From the NCBI RefSeq assembly GCF_000701405.1, contig NZ_JNIV01000104.1, forward strand, positions 1 through 14,397: a DNA stretch of 14,397 nt, read 5' to 3'. Origin of the DNA: Deinococcus marmoris DSM 12784. GTDB taxonomy: Bacteria > Deinococcota > Deinococci > Deinococcales > Deinococcaceae. Shown here in pieces: positions 1 through 10,513 of this stretch; the first letter of the stretch is position 1; every line of letters begins with the position of its first letter. The notes under the pieces were generated by a model. That model had not been told where the DNA came from. It made no database searches and saw nothing but the letters and a program-made list of their open reading frames with translations. The translations under genes and the position numbers were made by a program.

Positions 1-70
1 CTCCCCAGTTTGCGTCGCCGCAGTGCGAAGCAAGAAATCCTGATGATTTCATGGAGTCTTCAAATCGTAG

Positions 71-307
71 CGCGTAAGGTCAGTTGTTAAACAGAACTTG
101 AGTTTCGGCCAGTGCCGTTACCGTGACATCCAGGCACACCGAAACTGGGCCTTTCTGGTGGTTCAAGCCTTTCATGCCGTCCTGGAGGTCAGAAAACGAG
201 ATCCCGAACTCACATGGCGTGCTGCACAGCATCTGGCGGCCCAAGAACACCGTAAGTTCGTCCTGACCGCACTTTTTCCTGGTTCACCACTGTTGGAGGC
301 TGTTTGA
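71..307 (+). pseudogene. Transposase-like C-terminal remnant
   Basis: The frame is open from just after a stop at 68-70 to the stop at 305-307, about 78 codons. It has no good start codon or ribosome binding site; the only candidate start is TTG at 98. The peptide contains a stretch like FGQCRYRDIQAHRNWAFLV, followed by a helical, charged tail. This resembles the C-terminal end of DDE transposases of the IS701/IS4 type, where a conserved L-G-x-Y-x-V-R motif precedes an I-Q-R/A-H helix. The catalytic part is absent: upstream, every frame is closed by stops (TGA TGA at about 35-40, TAG at 68, TAA at 75 and 88). It is therefore read as the decayed tail of an insertion sequence. The family assignment comes from memory of the motif and is tentative. 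A chance open frame is the alternative. Confidence 0.35.
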
Positions 308-313
308 GACGTA

Positions 314-667
314 GTGTGGCGCAGGACTGGAAACTCTTGTTCCGAAGAGGATTTGCAGGACACCATTGACGCCGGAACGATGTTTGACGTGATCTGGAGC
401 GGCCAGTGGAGCGGGTACGCGGGGACACTCGCCAAAACCAAAAATGGTCTGCCCGCTCAGTCTGTTCAGGAGATGCTGCTGGCTCCTTACGCCCGTGGGT
501 ACGGCTTTGGGTCCTCCCTCTCCATTCTGCTGGCCCGCCATTTGCCCGCCGACGGACGGGTACTGAGCGGCACCATTCACGGCGAGAACCGGGGCGCACA
601 GACGGCGGCGCGGCGGGCCGGGCGGCACGACATCGGCGGCTGGTGGTGGGTGCCGACGGTAAACTGA
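314..667 (+). pseudogene. Serine hydrolase (beta-lactamase class C-like) C-terminal remnant, frameshifted
   Basis: This is an open frame of about 117 codons with no credible ribosome binding site. Its middle part reads like the C-terminal third of a PF00144-type serine hydrolase: a GQWS element, then GLPAQSVQEMLLAP, then GYGFG, and finally IHGENRG, which matches the conserved H-G-G-x-N-x-G turn near the active site of that family. After the HGENRG element at about 570-595 the frame turns into low-complexity Arg/Ala/Trp sequence. The hydrophobic strand expected there appears in the +1 frame instead (LVVGADGK at about 640-665), which suggests a frameshift. The SxxK and YxN catalytic segments, which should lie upstream, are missing. 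It ends directly before the aldo/keto reductase gene. I infer a dead remnant; the family call is from motif order only. Confidence 0.4.
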
Positions 668-709
668 AGATGAGACCTCGCGGGCCAGTTTTGACGCACA
701 ATGCAGGCC

Positions 710-1627
710 ATGAGAACAATCAAACTCGGAAGCAGTGAGCTGGATGTGCCCGTCGTCGCCGTGGGCATGATGCGAATCAACACCATGAGCAAGCCAGAAG
801 TGCAGACGCTGATCGGCACGGCGATGGACGCGGGCGCGAATTTCTTTGACCACGCCGATATCTACGGCAAGGGAACCTGCGAGGAAATCTTTGCCGACGC
901 CGTGGGCATGAGCAGCAGCGTCCGCGAGGGCATGATCCTGCAATCCAAGTGCGGCATCCGCCCCGGCATGTTTGACTTCTCCAAAGAACACATCCTGGCC
1001 TCGGTGGACGGCATCCTCAAGCGTCTGAACACCGATTATCTGGACATTCTCTTGTTGCACCGCCCCGACGCGCTGGTGGAGCCGGAAGAAGTGGCCGCCG
1101 CCTTTGATCAGTTGGAGCAGGACGGCAAGGTGCGCCACTTCGGCGTGTCCAACCAGCACCCGCGCCAGATTGAATTACTCAGAAAATACGTGCGCCAGCC
1201 TCTCGTTGCCAATCAGCTTCAGCTCAGCATCACCAACGCCACCATGATTACGCAGGGCTTCAACGTCAACATGGAAAACGACGAGGCGGTCAACCGCGAC
1301 GGCGGCATTCTGGATTACTGCCGCCTGCACGACATCACCATCCAGCCGTGGTCTCCCTTCCAGTTCGGATTCTTTGAGGGCGTGTTTCTTGACAACCCCA
1401 AATTCCCCGAACTGAACGCGAAGATCGATGAAATTGCTGCCAAATACGGCGTCAGCAACACCACCATTGCGATTGCCTGGATTCTGCGTCATCCGGCCAA
1501 GATGCAGCCCGTGACGGGGACCACCAACCCTCAGCGCCTCGCGGACTGCATCAAGGCGGCGGACATTCACCTGACCCGCGAGGAGTGGTACGCGATCCTG
1601 CTGGCGGCGGGAAACACGCTGCCCTGA
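710..1627 (+). CDS. Aldo/keto reductase, YdhF-like
   Basis: This is a NADPH-dependent oxidoreductase of the aldo/keto reductase superfamily (TIM barrel, cytosolic); the substrate is unknown. The protein has 305 residues. The catalytic tetrad is intact: Asp47 and Tyr52 in FFDHADIYG, Lys80 in LQSKCGI, and His117 in LLLHRPD. The SKCGI, LLHRPD and [10 protein letters not shown] strings are those of the E. coli YdhF subgroup. The start was set at the second of two close ATG codons (701 and 710) because the MRTIKLGSS opening fits the family's first strand. Neither ATG has a strong Shine-Dalgarno sequence, so 701 remains possible. The gene stands alone: decayed sequence lies upstream, and it converges on crtI downstream across a shared hairpin terminator. 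The family is certain; the physiological role is not. Confidence 0.9.
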   Translation: MRTIKLGSSELDVPVVAVGMMRINTMSKPEVQTLIGTAMDAGANFFDHADIYGKGTCEEIFADAVGMSSSVREGMILQSKCGIRPGMFDFSKEHILASVDGILKRLNTDYLDILLLHRPDALVEPEEVAAAFDQLEQDGKVRHFGVSNQHPRQIELLRKYVRQPLVANQLQLSITNATMITQGFNVNMENDEAVNRDGGILDYCRLHDITIQPWSPFQFGFFEGVFLDNPKFPELNAKIDEIAAKYGVSNTTIAIAWILRHPAKMQPVTGTTNPQRLADCIKAADIHLTREEWYAILLAAGNTLP

Positions 1628-1639
1628 ACAGATCAATTC

Positions 1640-1682
1640 AAGAGAACGCCGCCGGGAGTTTGAATCTCGGCGGCGTTCTTCT
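1640..1682. terminator. Bidirectional hairpin terminator between the reductase and crtI
   Basis: A 12-bp perfect stem (AGAACGCCGCCG at 1643-1654 with CGGCGGCGTTCT at 1668-1679) is followed by TTCT on the plus strand, and on the minus strand is followed by CTTGAATTGATC. Flanking CAGATCA (1629-1635) and TGATCTG (1682-1688) can extend the structure. It lies 15 bases after the reductase stop and 12 bases after the crtI stop, so it can serve both convergent transcripts. Confidence 0.75.
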
Positions 1683-1691
1683 GATCTGGCT

Positions 1692-3400
<1,709 letters not shown>

Positions 3401-3401
<1 letters not shown>

Positions 3402-3419
3402 GCTGCATCTAATACAGCA
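3401..3419. promoter_or_regulatory. Dyad abutting the crtI start codon
   Basis: On the minus strand, TGCTG and CAGCA arms flank a 9-base centre (TGCTG-N9-CAGCA), with AT pairs extending inward. The dyad ends at the A of the crtI ATG. Its centre contains TATTAG, a possible -10 that would put transcription initiation very near the ATG. It could be an operator or a translation-blocking hairpin. No cognate regulator is visible nearby, and the -35 is not convincing. Confidence 0.35.
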
Positions 3420-3461
3420 CGTCTGGGGGTTTGACTCTGTAGGAAGGGGTCAAGGACATGG

Positions 3462-3496
3462 AGAAGCGGAGGCCCGTTGCTGTGGCCTCCGCTTCT
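3462..3496. terminator. Hairpin terminator downstream of the BsuPI-domain gene
   Basis: A perfect 13-bp stem (AGAAGCGGAGGCC at 3462-3474 and GGCCTCCGCTTCT at 3484-3496) encloses a 9-base loop. It lies 26 bases beyond the stop of the leftward gene ending at 3522 and about 60 bases before crtI. The minus-strand tail is not U-rich, while the plus-strand tail is (TTCCTGTGTTGTTCTTG). Its orientation is therefore uncertain, but its position suits separating the two leftward genes. Confidence 0.6.
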
Positions 3497-3521
3497 TCCT
3501 GTGTTGTTCTTGTGTTGGAAA

Positions 3522-4100
3522 TCAGCGCACGGTGACGGTGAAATCTGCCGGGCGGACCAGCACGCCGTCGCCGTTGAACACCGAACGGATGGTGTACGTT
3601 CCGGCGGGAACATTCTGGTTCTGATCGTTCTTGCCTTCCCACCGGATTTTCTGCAACTCGCCCGTCTGGCCGGGGGCCACATTGGTACCCACGATTTGCA
3701 GGGTGCAGATGGCGTCCTTCGGCGTGGTGCGGACCACCTGACCTGCCGCGTTCAGCACCTCGAAACGCACGTCACATGCGCCGTGTTGCAGCGAGATGGC
3801 GGTATTGCCAGTGTTGGACAGCAGCACGTCCCACATGGTTGCCGTGCCCGCCTGCACGCTCTGCGGACCTTGCAGTTTGGCGGTATGGGGCTGGGCCAGC
3901 GGCGGGTTGACGGCGGGTAGGGTGGTCACTGTCGGGGGGGTCACCGGGGTGGTGGGCACAGGCGTCGGCGTCGTGCTGGGCTGGGCCGCGCCGCTCAGGG
4001 GCAGGGCGGGAATGTCCGTGATGCTCACCTGCGCGTGGGCTTGCATATTCATCAGGGTGCCGCCCAGCAGGGCCAGGGTCAAAACTACGTTTCTGCTCAT
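3522..4100 (-). CDS. Secreted protein with BsuPI-like (proteinase-inhibitor-type) beta domain
   Basis: The product has 192 residues and no enzymatic motif. The chosen ATG at 4100 gives a clean signal peptide: MSRN, a hydrophobic core VVLTLALLGGTL, and a cleavage site AHA|Q after residue 23. An upstream in-frame ATG at 4121 would add seven polar residues and has no better ribosome binding site. Residues 35-70 are a Pro/Thr-rich linker. Residues 78-192 look like a single immunoglobulin-like/BsuPI domain (the fold of the Bacillus intracellular proteinase inhibitor), with a WDVLLSNTGN strand pair, two cysteines (109 and 132) that could pair, and the diagnostic W-x-G-K-x-D-x-x-x-x-x-V-P-x-G-T-Y-T segment at 154-170. 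It probably acts outside the cytoplasmic membrane. Inhibitor activity should not be assumed, because many such domains are simply structural. It follows the beta-lactamase-fold gene by 92 bases on the same strand. Confidence 0.75.
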   Translation of the reverse strand: MSRNVVLTLALLGGTLMNMQAHAQVSITDIPALPLSGAAQPSTTPTPVPTTPVTPPTVTTLPAVNPPLAQPHTAKLQGPQSVQAGTATMWDVLLSNTGNTAISLQHGACDVRFEVLNAAGQVVRTTPKDAICTLQIVGTNVAPGQTGELQKIRWEGKNDQNQNVPAGTYTIRSVFNGDGVLVRPADFTVTVR

Positions 4101-4192
4101 GGCCCCAGCTTGACGCCCCATGCCTGACCGGGGGTGAGGGCGGGTAAAGAAAAGGTCACGCCATCGTCAGGCAATCTTCAGCCGGATGTTCC

Positions 4193-5695
4193 TCAGCGCA
4201 GCAGCTTCAGCACACCCGCGTACATGGCGGCGAATTGCGATTCGTCCAGCGGTTCGGGGCGGTTCCAGGTGGCGCTGACACACAGCGTTTTTCCCGCTTT
4301 CGTGGTGATCTGGGTGGTGAAGTTCAGCACGCCCGGTTCGGAGCCGCCCTTGAAGCTCACATCCGAGAAGTCGGCGGGATTGGCGATACCGGGATTCTGC
4401 CAGGTTTCGGGCAGCTCGGCCACGTCGGCCATCAGGCGGCACAGGCGCTGGGCGTTGACGAACCACTCCACATCTTGCGCGGTTGTTTTACCCTGGGCGA
4501 ACACGCCGACATTGGGCAGGGGCAGAGTGTGGGTCTTTTTCAGGACTTCCCGTCGCGCGTCCCGGTCCAGGCCCGCCGAACGGTAGGCGCGCAGCAGCTC
4601 GATGTTGGCGGGGTCTTTCAACACGAACGCCTCGCGGGTGCTGGGCATGGCGGTCTGGCCCAGCCGGGCCTCCACTCCCTTGCGCCCCACGACTTTCAGG
4701 AGCAAGTCGGTGGCGGTGTTGTCGCTCACGCTGATCATGCGGGCGGCCAGATCACGCAACTGGTATGTTTCCCCCGCCGGAGCGTTTTGCAGGGTGCCGC
4801 TGGGCAGGCTTTTATCGGCGTCGGTCAGCGTAATTTCGTCGGACCACTGCTTCTCGCCCCTGTTGACCTGGGCCTGCAATTCACCCAGAATCGCCAGCTT
4901 GAAAGTGGAGCCAACTGCTAGCAGTTTTTTGCTGTTCAGGTCCACTAGCGGCTGAGGCTTCCCCGCCTCCTGCACCAGCAGATTGACCTGACCGGGCAGG
5001 GCGGCGAAGGCGGCGCGGGCCTCGTCCAGACCTGAATACGAAATGTCGGGTGTGACGGGGCGCAGGACCAGAGATGAAATCAGCCCATTGTCGTTCAGGC
5101 CGAAACTGACCACGTCCAACGCACCCTTTTCAAAGGTCAGCCGCCAGCCCGCGCCCTGGGGCATGACCTTCTGAATGGTCCCGTAATCGGCGCGGATGCT
5201 GGTGAACAACGCTTTGAGGTCATCCAGTTTGATATGCGCCAGAAATTCTGGGCTGAATAAAGTGGAGTCGAGAGCATCAGATTTGAAGAGCTTTTCGAGA
5301 ACCGTCGCCAATCTGCCCTGATCTGCTGCCGCCGCCGCCGGATCAGCCGCCGCCGAGGCCGGACCCGGCACCGCTCCAAATCCGGTCAGTCGGCCCTGGG
5401 CGTCCATGCTGGCCACGGTGACGATCAGCGTGCCGCGTTCGTAGACGGCCAGTGGGCGCTCCTGAAAGGTGTCCAGCCGCACGAAGGGGCCGAACTGGAC
5501 TGGAATGCTCTTTAACTGGGCCGCCAGAGTCTCAAACGGCACCTGCGCCAGAAAGTCCGGCGAGAACCACTCCGCCTTAATCTCCGGCGCGGACAGCAGG
5601 CGGGTGAGGGCCTCGGCCTGCGTCAGGGTCTGTGCCTGCGCCGGAGCAGCCGCGATCAGGGCGATGGTGGTCAGGGTCATCAGGGATCTGTTCAT
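4193..5695 (-). CDS. Secreted serine hydrolase, beta-lactamase fold, with two N-terminal ORF12/LpqF-type domains
   Basis: The product has 500 residues. An ATG at 5695 with AGAGG just upstream gives a signal peptide (MNRSLMTLTTIALIAAAPAQA, cleavage after residue 21); an earlier in-frame ATG at 5746 would bury it. The C-terminal domain (about 230-500) carries the serine acyl-transferase triad: STFK (Ser263, Lys266), SDN (324-326), and KGG (449-451) in place of the usual KTG. The N-terminal part holds two similar units, residues 34-112 and 136-212, each with an FSP[D/E]FLA element (44-50 and 147-153) and a strand-turn-strand G-x-L-x-V ending in a proline. This layout recalls LpqF of Mycobacterium and ORF12 of the clavulanate cluster, which have one such NTF2-like domain. 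Beta-lactamase activity is not demonstrated; a cell-wall or esterase role is equally likely. It is transcribed divergently from leuS. Confidence 0.8.
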   Translation of the reverse strand: MNRSLMTLTTIALIAAAPAQAQTLTQAEALTRLLSAPEIKAEWFSPDFLAQVPFETLAAQLKSIPVQFGPFVRLDTFQERPLAVYERGTLIVTVASMDAQGRLTGFGAVPGPASAAADPAAAAADQGRLATVLEKLFKSDALDSTLFSPEFLAHIKLDDLKALFTSIRADYGTIQKVMPQGAGWRLTFEKGALDVVSFGLNDNGLISSLVLRPVTPDISYSGLDEARAAFAALPGQVNLLVQEAGKPQPLVDLNSKKLLAVGSTFKLAILGELQAQVNRGEKQWSDEITLTDADKSLPSGTLQNAPAGETYQLRDLAARMISVSDNTATDLLLKVVGRKGVEARLGQTAMPSTREAFVLKDPANIELLRAYRSAGLDRDARREVLKKTHTLPLPNVGVFAQGKTTAQDVEWFVNAQRLCRLMADVAELPETWQNPGIANPADFSDVSFKGGSEPGVLNFTTQITTKAGKTLCVSATWNRPEPLDESQFAAMYAGVLKLLR

Positions 5696-5765
5696 GCCTC
5701 TGAATATGAGATGAGTCGCTGAAAGGTTGCCTCGCCCACACTTCACGCCGTCTTAATTGCTCGCC

Positions 5766-5795
5766 TTCCCTCCAGGCAGCCCCATGCCCTAGACT
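5766..5795 (+). promoter_or_regulatory. Candidate leaderless-type promoter for the leuS leader
   Basis: A -10 box TAGACT (5790-5795, TANNNT type) lies 6 bases before the ATG of a short open frame at 5802, so transcription would start at or next to that ATG. The best -35 is weak (TTCCCT at 5766-5771, spacing 18). This spacing is the arrangement described for leaderless mRNAs in Deinococcus. Confidence 0.5.
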
Positions 5796-5801
5796 GGACC
5801 C

Positions 5802-5843
5802 ATGATCCGCTCTGCACTTACCCCCAGGGGACGCCGCGACTAG
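5802..5843 (+). CDS. Candidate leuS leader peptide (13 codons)
   Basis: ATG at 5802 opens a 13-codon frame, MIRSALTPRGRRD, ending in TAG at 5841-5843. It lies immediately downstream of a TANNNT -10 box and just upstream of an intrinsic terminator in the leuS 5' UTR, which is the layout of a ribosome-mediated attenuator. It contains a single leucine, written with CTT, a codon expected to be uncommon in this GC-rich genome. The absence of a leucine run weakens the case for classic leucine-codon stalling. There is no Shine-Dalgarno sequence, so translation would rely on leaderless initiation. Confidence 0.4.
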   Translation: MIRSALTPRGRRD

Positions 5844-5892
5844 CCCACGCTAGAGCGCCTGTCCCCGGCTGTGTCTGGCCGGGGCTTTTTTT
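5827..5892 (+). promoter_or_regulatory. Putative attenuator: terminator with competing hairpin in the leuS leader
   Basis: The terminator is CCCCGGC (5863-5869) paired with GCCGGGG (5878-5884), followed by seven T residues (5886-5892). A competing pairing uses GGGGAC (5827-5832) with GTCCCC (5861-5866), enclosing a small CTAGC-CCAC-GCTAG hairpin (5840-5853). The two structures share 5863-5866 and are mutually exclusive. The terminator lies about 60 bases before the leuS ATG, so most transcripts would stop before leuS unless it is disrupted. The upstream arm lies inside the leader peptide frame, so translation could decide which structure forms. The direction of the response cannot be read from sequence alone. 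Confidence 0.6.
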
Positions 5893-5954
5893 GGTCCCCG
5901 CCCAGTTTTTGACCCTTAGACCTTTTGACCCTCAGATCCTCCGCAGGAGTTCCC

Positions 5955-8432
<2,478 letters not shown>

Positions 8433-8449
8433 GGGACCTGAGGAAGACA

Positions 8450-8500
8450 GCGCGGGCCTGATGGCAGATGCATAGATATGCGCTGTCGGCAGGCCCGCGC
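8450..8500. terminator. Long hairpin between convergent leuS and aldo/keto reductase genes
   Basis: A perfect 11-bp stem (GCGCGGGCCTG at 8450-8460 and CAGGCCCGCGC at 8490-8500) encloses a 29-base loop that holds its own small GCAT-AGAT-ATGC hairpin. CTGAG (8439-8443 region) and CTCAG (8503-8507) can add to the base of the stem. It sits 18 bases after the leuS stop and directly beside the stop of the leftward gene. There is no U-tract on either side, so it may end transcripts inefficiently or act mainly as a 3' stabiliser. Confidence 0.5.
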
Positions 8501-8503
8501 CGC

Positions 8504-9556
8504 TCAGTCGTCCCAGCCTTTCACTGTTGCCCCACCGAAAATCATCTTCTTGATGCCGGGCGCGAGGATGGACGACGGCGTCGAGGGCGTCAGGGCGCTC
8601 ACCTTGTCCAACGTTGCGAGTTGGTGCGGCGTGAACACGGTCTTCAGCGCGGCCAGATTATCTTCCAGCTGTGCCAGTTTGCTGGCCCCGATGATCGGTG
8701 AGGTGATACCCGGCTGTTGCGAGGCCCAGGCCAGCGCCACCTGTGCAGGTGGGCGGTCCAGTTCGGCAGCCACACCCCGTAAGGTATCCAGCACCGCCCA
8801 GTTCTGCTCAGTGAATTTTGCGTCGCCAAACGGATTGGGGCCGCTCAGTCGTCCTTCACCGCTGGCTCCCTGAGCCTCGCGCACGTACTTCCCGGTTAAA
8901 AACCCTGCGGCCAGTGGACTCCAGGGCGTGATGCCCAGCCCAAACTGCCGGGCGGCCCCCACATGTTCACGCTCAATCCCACGCTCGGTCAGCGAGTATT
9001 CCAGTTGCAGGGCAATCGGGCCAGGAACGCCGTGAACCCCCGCCAGCGTGGCTGCCTGCGCCGCGTACCACGCCGGGACATTGGAGAAGCCGAAATAGCG
9101 AATCCGCCCTGAGCGCACCAGATCGCCCAGCGTTTGCAGCACTTCCTCCACGGGGGTCACCAGATCCCAGTGGTGCAGCCAGTACAGGTCAAGGTAATCG
9201 GTGTTCAGGCGCTTCAGGGAGCCTTCCAGCGCCCGGTAGATGTTCTTGCGGCTGTTGCCGCTGGTGACGGGCACGCCCGGCACGGCGTTCCAGGTGAACT
9301 TGGTGGCGAGAACCACCTGATCGCGCAGTCCACGCTTGTTGACGTACTGACCCAGCAGTTCCTCGCTGCGGCCCCTGGAATAGGTGTCGGCGCTGTCCAG
9401 AAAGTTGCCGCCTGCATCTATGTAGGCGTTGAAGATGGCCTCGGAGACGTCATCGGCGGAACCCCAGCCCTTGTTGCCGTAGGTCATGGTGCCCAGGGCC
9501 AGCGGGCTGACGATCAGACCCGATCGGCCCAGCGTGCGGTAGTCGGTCAAATTCAT
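8504..9556 (-). CDS. Aldo/keto reductase
   Basis: This is a cytosolic NADPH-dependent reductase of the aldo/keto reductase superfamily with 350 residues. The tetrad is complete: Asp54 and Tyr59 in NFLDSADTYSRGRSEELLG, Lys86 in VVLATKF, and His128 in DLYWLHHWD. ITPWSPLAAGFLTGKY and the C-terminal IIGASKLAQLEDNL cofactor loop are typical of the longer bacterial members that act on aldehydes and sugars (YajO/YghZ-like group). The ATG at 9556 has AGGAG 7 bases upstream. It is the second gene of an operon with the SDR gene, which ends 28 bases before it, so both are probably controlled by the divergent HxlR regulator. The substrate is not deducible. Pairing with an SDR suggests detoxification or reduction of a reactive carbonyl, by inference. 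Confidence 0.93.
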   Translation of the reverse strand: MNLTDYRTLGRSGLIVSPLALGTMTYGNKGWGSADDVSEAIFNAYIDAGGNFLDSADTYSRGRSEELLGQYVNKRGLRDQVVLATKFTWNAVPGVPVTSGNSRKNIYRALEGSLKRLNTDYLDLYWLHHWDLVTPVEEVLQTLGDLVRSGRIRYFGFSNVPAWYAAQAATLAGVHGVPGPIALQLEYSLTERGIEREHVGAARQFGLGITPWSPLAAGFLTGKYVREAQGASGEGRLSGPNPFGDAKFTEQNWAVLDTLRGVAAELDRPPAQVALAWASQQPGITSPIIGASKLAQLEDNLAALKTVFTPHQLATLDKVSALTPSTPSSILAPGIKKMIFGGATVKGWDD

Positions 9557-9584
9557 GGGTTCTCCTGTGATGGCAGGCAATGAT

Positions 9585-10397
9585 CTAGAAATTCAGCCGG
9601 GTATTTGTCATGCCGCCGTCTATATCCAGGATGCTGCCATGAATGAAGGCGGCCTCCTCAGAAACGAGAAAGCGCACCGCGTAGGCAATATCAATCGGGC
9701 GCACCGGGCGTCCGGCAGCAGTGCCAGCGGTCATGGCGTCCAGCACTGCGCTGAATTCGGCATTCCCGGGTGTGAGTGTCGCGCCTGGGGCCACGGTGTT
9801 GACCCGCACGCCGCGTGGGCCGTATTCCGCCGCCCAGTTGCGGGTCATCTGCTCAATGGCGGCTTTGGAAGCGGTATACATCGCGCCGTTGACCGTGCCG
9901 ATCCGCCCCATCCACGAACCGATGTTGACGATGTGGCCCGAACCGCGCTCCACCATACCCGGCGCAATCTCGCCCACCACCACATGCGGGGCGCGGATAT
10001 TGATCTTCAAAATGGCCTCCAGATCAGCGTCGGGGAGCGCTTCGGTGGACGTGACTGGGTAGACACCCGCGTTGTTGACCAGAAGATCTATCCGGCCCCC
10101 AAGCGCGGCGGTGGCCTCCTGCACGAAGCGGCGCAGATCGTCATAAGAACCTGCCAGATCAACGGTAACGGCATGCGCTTTGCCGCCAGCCTGGGTGATG
10201 GCGTCCACCACGCTCTGGGTACGGGCGGCGTCGCGGCCACTGACGACGACTTCAGCGCCTGAGGCGGCCAGCACGCGGGCAATCGCCTCGCCGATGCCGC
10301 TGCTTGATCCGGTGACGAGGGCTTTCTTGCCTGCCAGGCGGGTACTGGTGGCAAGGGAGCCGAGCAGGTCTGAATTGGTCTGTAAGTTGCCTGGCAT
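9585..10397 (-). CDS. SDR-family oxidoreductase
   Basis: This is a classical short-chain dehydrogenase/reductase with 270 residues, cytosolic and usually tetrameric in this family. Visible elements are the cofactor motif TGSSSGIG (29-36), an Arg/Asp pattern after strand 2 (SGRDAART, which favours NADP), NNAG (108-111), the catalytic Ser161 in NIGSWMG, and YTASK with Tyr174 and Lys178, followed by VRVNTVAPG and the terminal DIDGG. About 20 residues precede the Rossmann fold, a modest extension. The start at 10397 is supported by AGGAGG 7 bases upstream; an in-frame ATG at 10448 would lie upstream of that site and overlap the promoter. It is the first gene of a two-gene operon with the aldo/keto reductase and divergent from the HxlR gene. 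The substrate is unknown. Confidence 0.94.
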   Translation of the reverse strand: MPGNLQTNSDLLGSLATSTRLAGKKALVTGSSSGIGEAIARVLAASGAEVVVSGRDAARTQSVVDAITQAGGKAHAVTVDLAGSYDDLRRFVQEATAALGGRIDLLVNNAGVYPVTSTEALPDADLEAILKINIRAPHVVVGEIAPGMVERGSGHIVNIGSWMGRIGTVNGAMYTASKAAIEQMTRNWAAEYGPRGVRVNTVAPGATLTPGNAEFSAVLDAMTAGTAAGRPVRPIDIAYAVRFLVSEEAAFIHGSILDIDGGMTNTRLNF

Positions 10398-10459
10398 GGT
10401 GGAGCCTCCTGGTGAATGGCGGAATTTGTCTGCCTGAAGCAGTTGCATTTCAAAACCAG

Positions 10460-10488
10460 TTGCACCCTACTCCGACTGCTGCAATACT
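10460..10488 (+). promoter_or_regulatory. Promoter for the HxlR-family gene
   Basis: On the plus strand, -35 TTGCAC (10460-10465) and -10 AATACT (10483-10488) are separated by 17 bases. This predicts initiation near 10495, about 19 bases before the ATG. It overlaps the opposing operon promoter almost completely. Confidence 0.5.
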
Positions 10489-10492
10489 GCAA
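10464..10492 (-). promoter_or_regulatory. Promoter for the SDR-reductase operon
   Basis: On the minus strand, -35 TTGCAG (10492-10487) and -10 TAGGGT (10469-10464) are separated by 17 bases. This predicts initiation near 10457 and a 5' UTR of about 60 bases that includes the AGGAGG site. The -35 lies inside the dyad at 10475-10497. Confidence 0.6.
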
Positions 10493-10497
10493 GCAGT
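10475..10497. promoter_or_regulatory. Putative HxlR operator dyad
   Basis: An inverted repeat ACTGCT-N11-AGCAGT has direct TGCAA copies within it (10480-10484 and 10488-10492). It covers the -10 of the regulator and the -35 of the divergent operon, so one bound dimer could block both. Two forward CAGTTGCA copies lie beside it (10440-10447 and 10457-10464), so TTGCA/TGCAA recurs four times in the gap. Assignment to this HxlR protein is inferred from position. Confidence 0.5.
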
Positions 10498-10513
10498 AAA
10501 AGGGGGCGGAGGT

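Noticed and set aside
691..720. TTGACG as -35 of a promoter for the first aldo/keto reductase
   Set aside because: The matching -10 (AACAAT at 715-720) would put initiation inside the gene, after residues needed for the first beta strand.
284..1159. Minus-strand open frame of 291 codons over the first reductase
   Set aside because: Shadow of the reductase third-position GC bias; no recognisable domain and no ribosome binding site.
4122..4172. GCCTGAC and GTCAGGC inverted repeat before the BsuPI-domain gene
   Set aside because: Seven-bp arms with a 37-base loop and no T-tract; too weak to call a terminator or operator.
5802..5892. Canonical T-box riboswitch upstream of leuS
   Set aside because: AGGGGACGCCGCG resembles the T-box core, but the essential UGGN bulge is missing, there is no room for a stem I with a specifier loop after the predicted start, and the arms fit a simple attenuator better.
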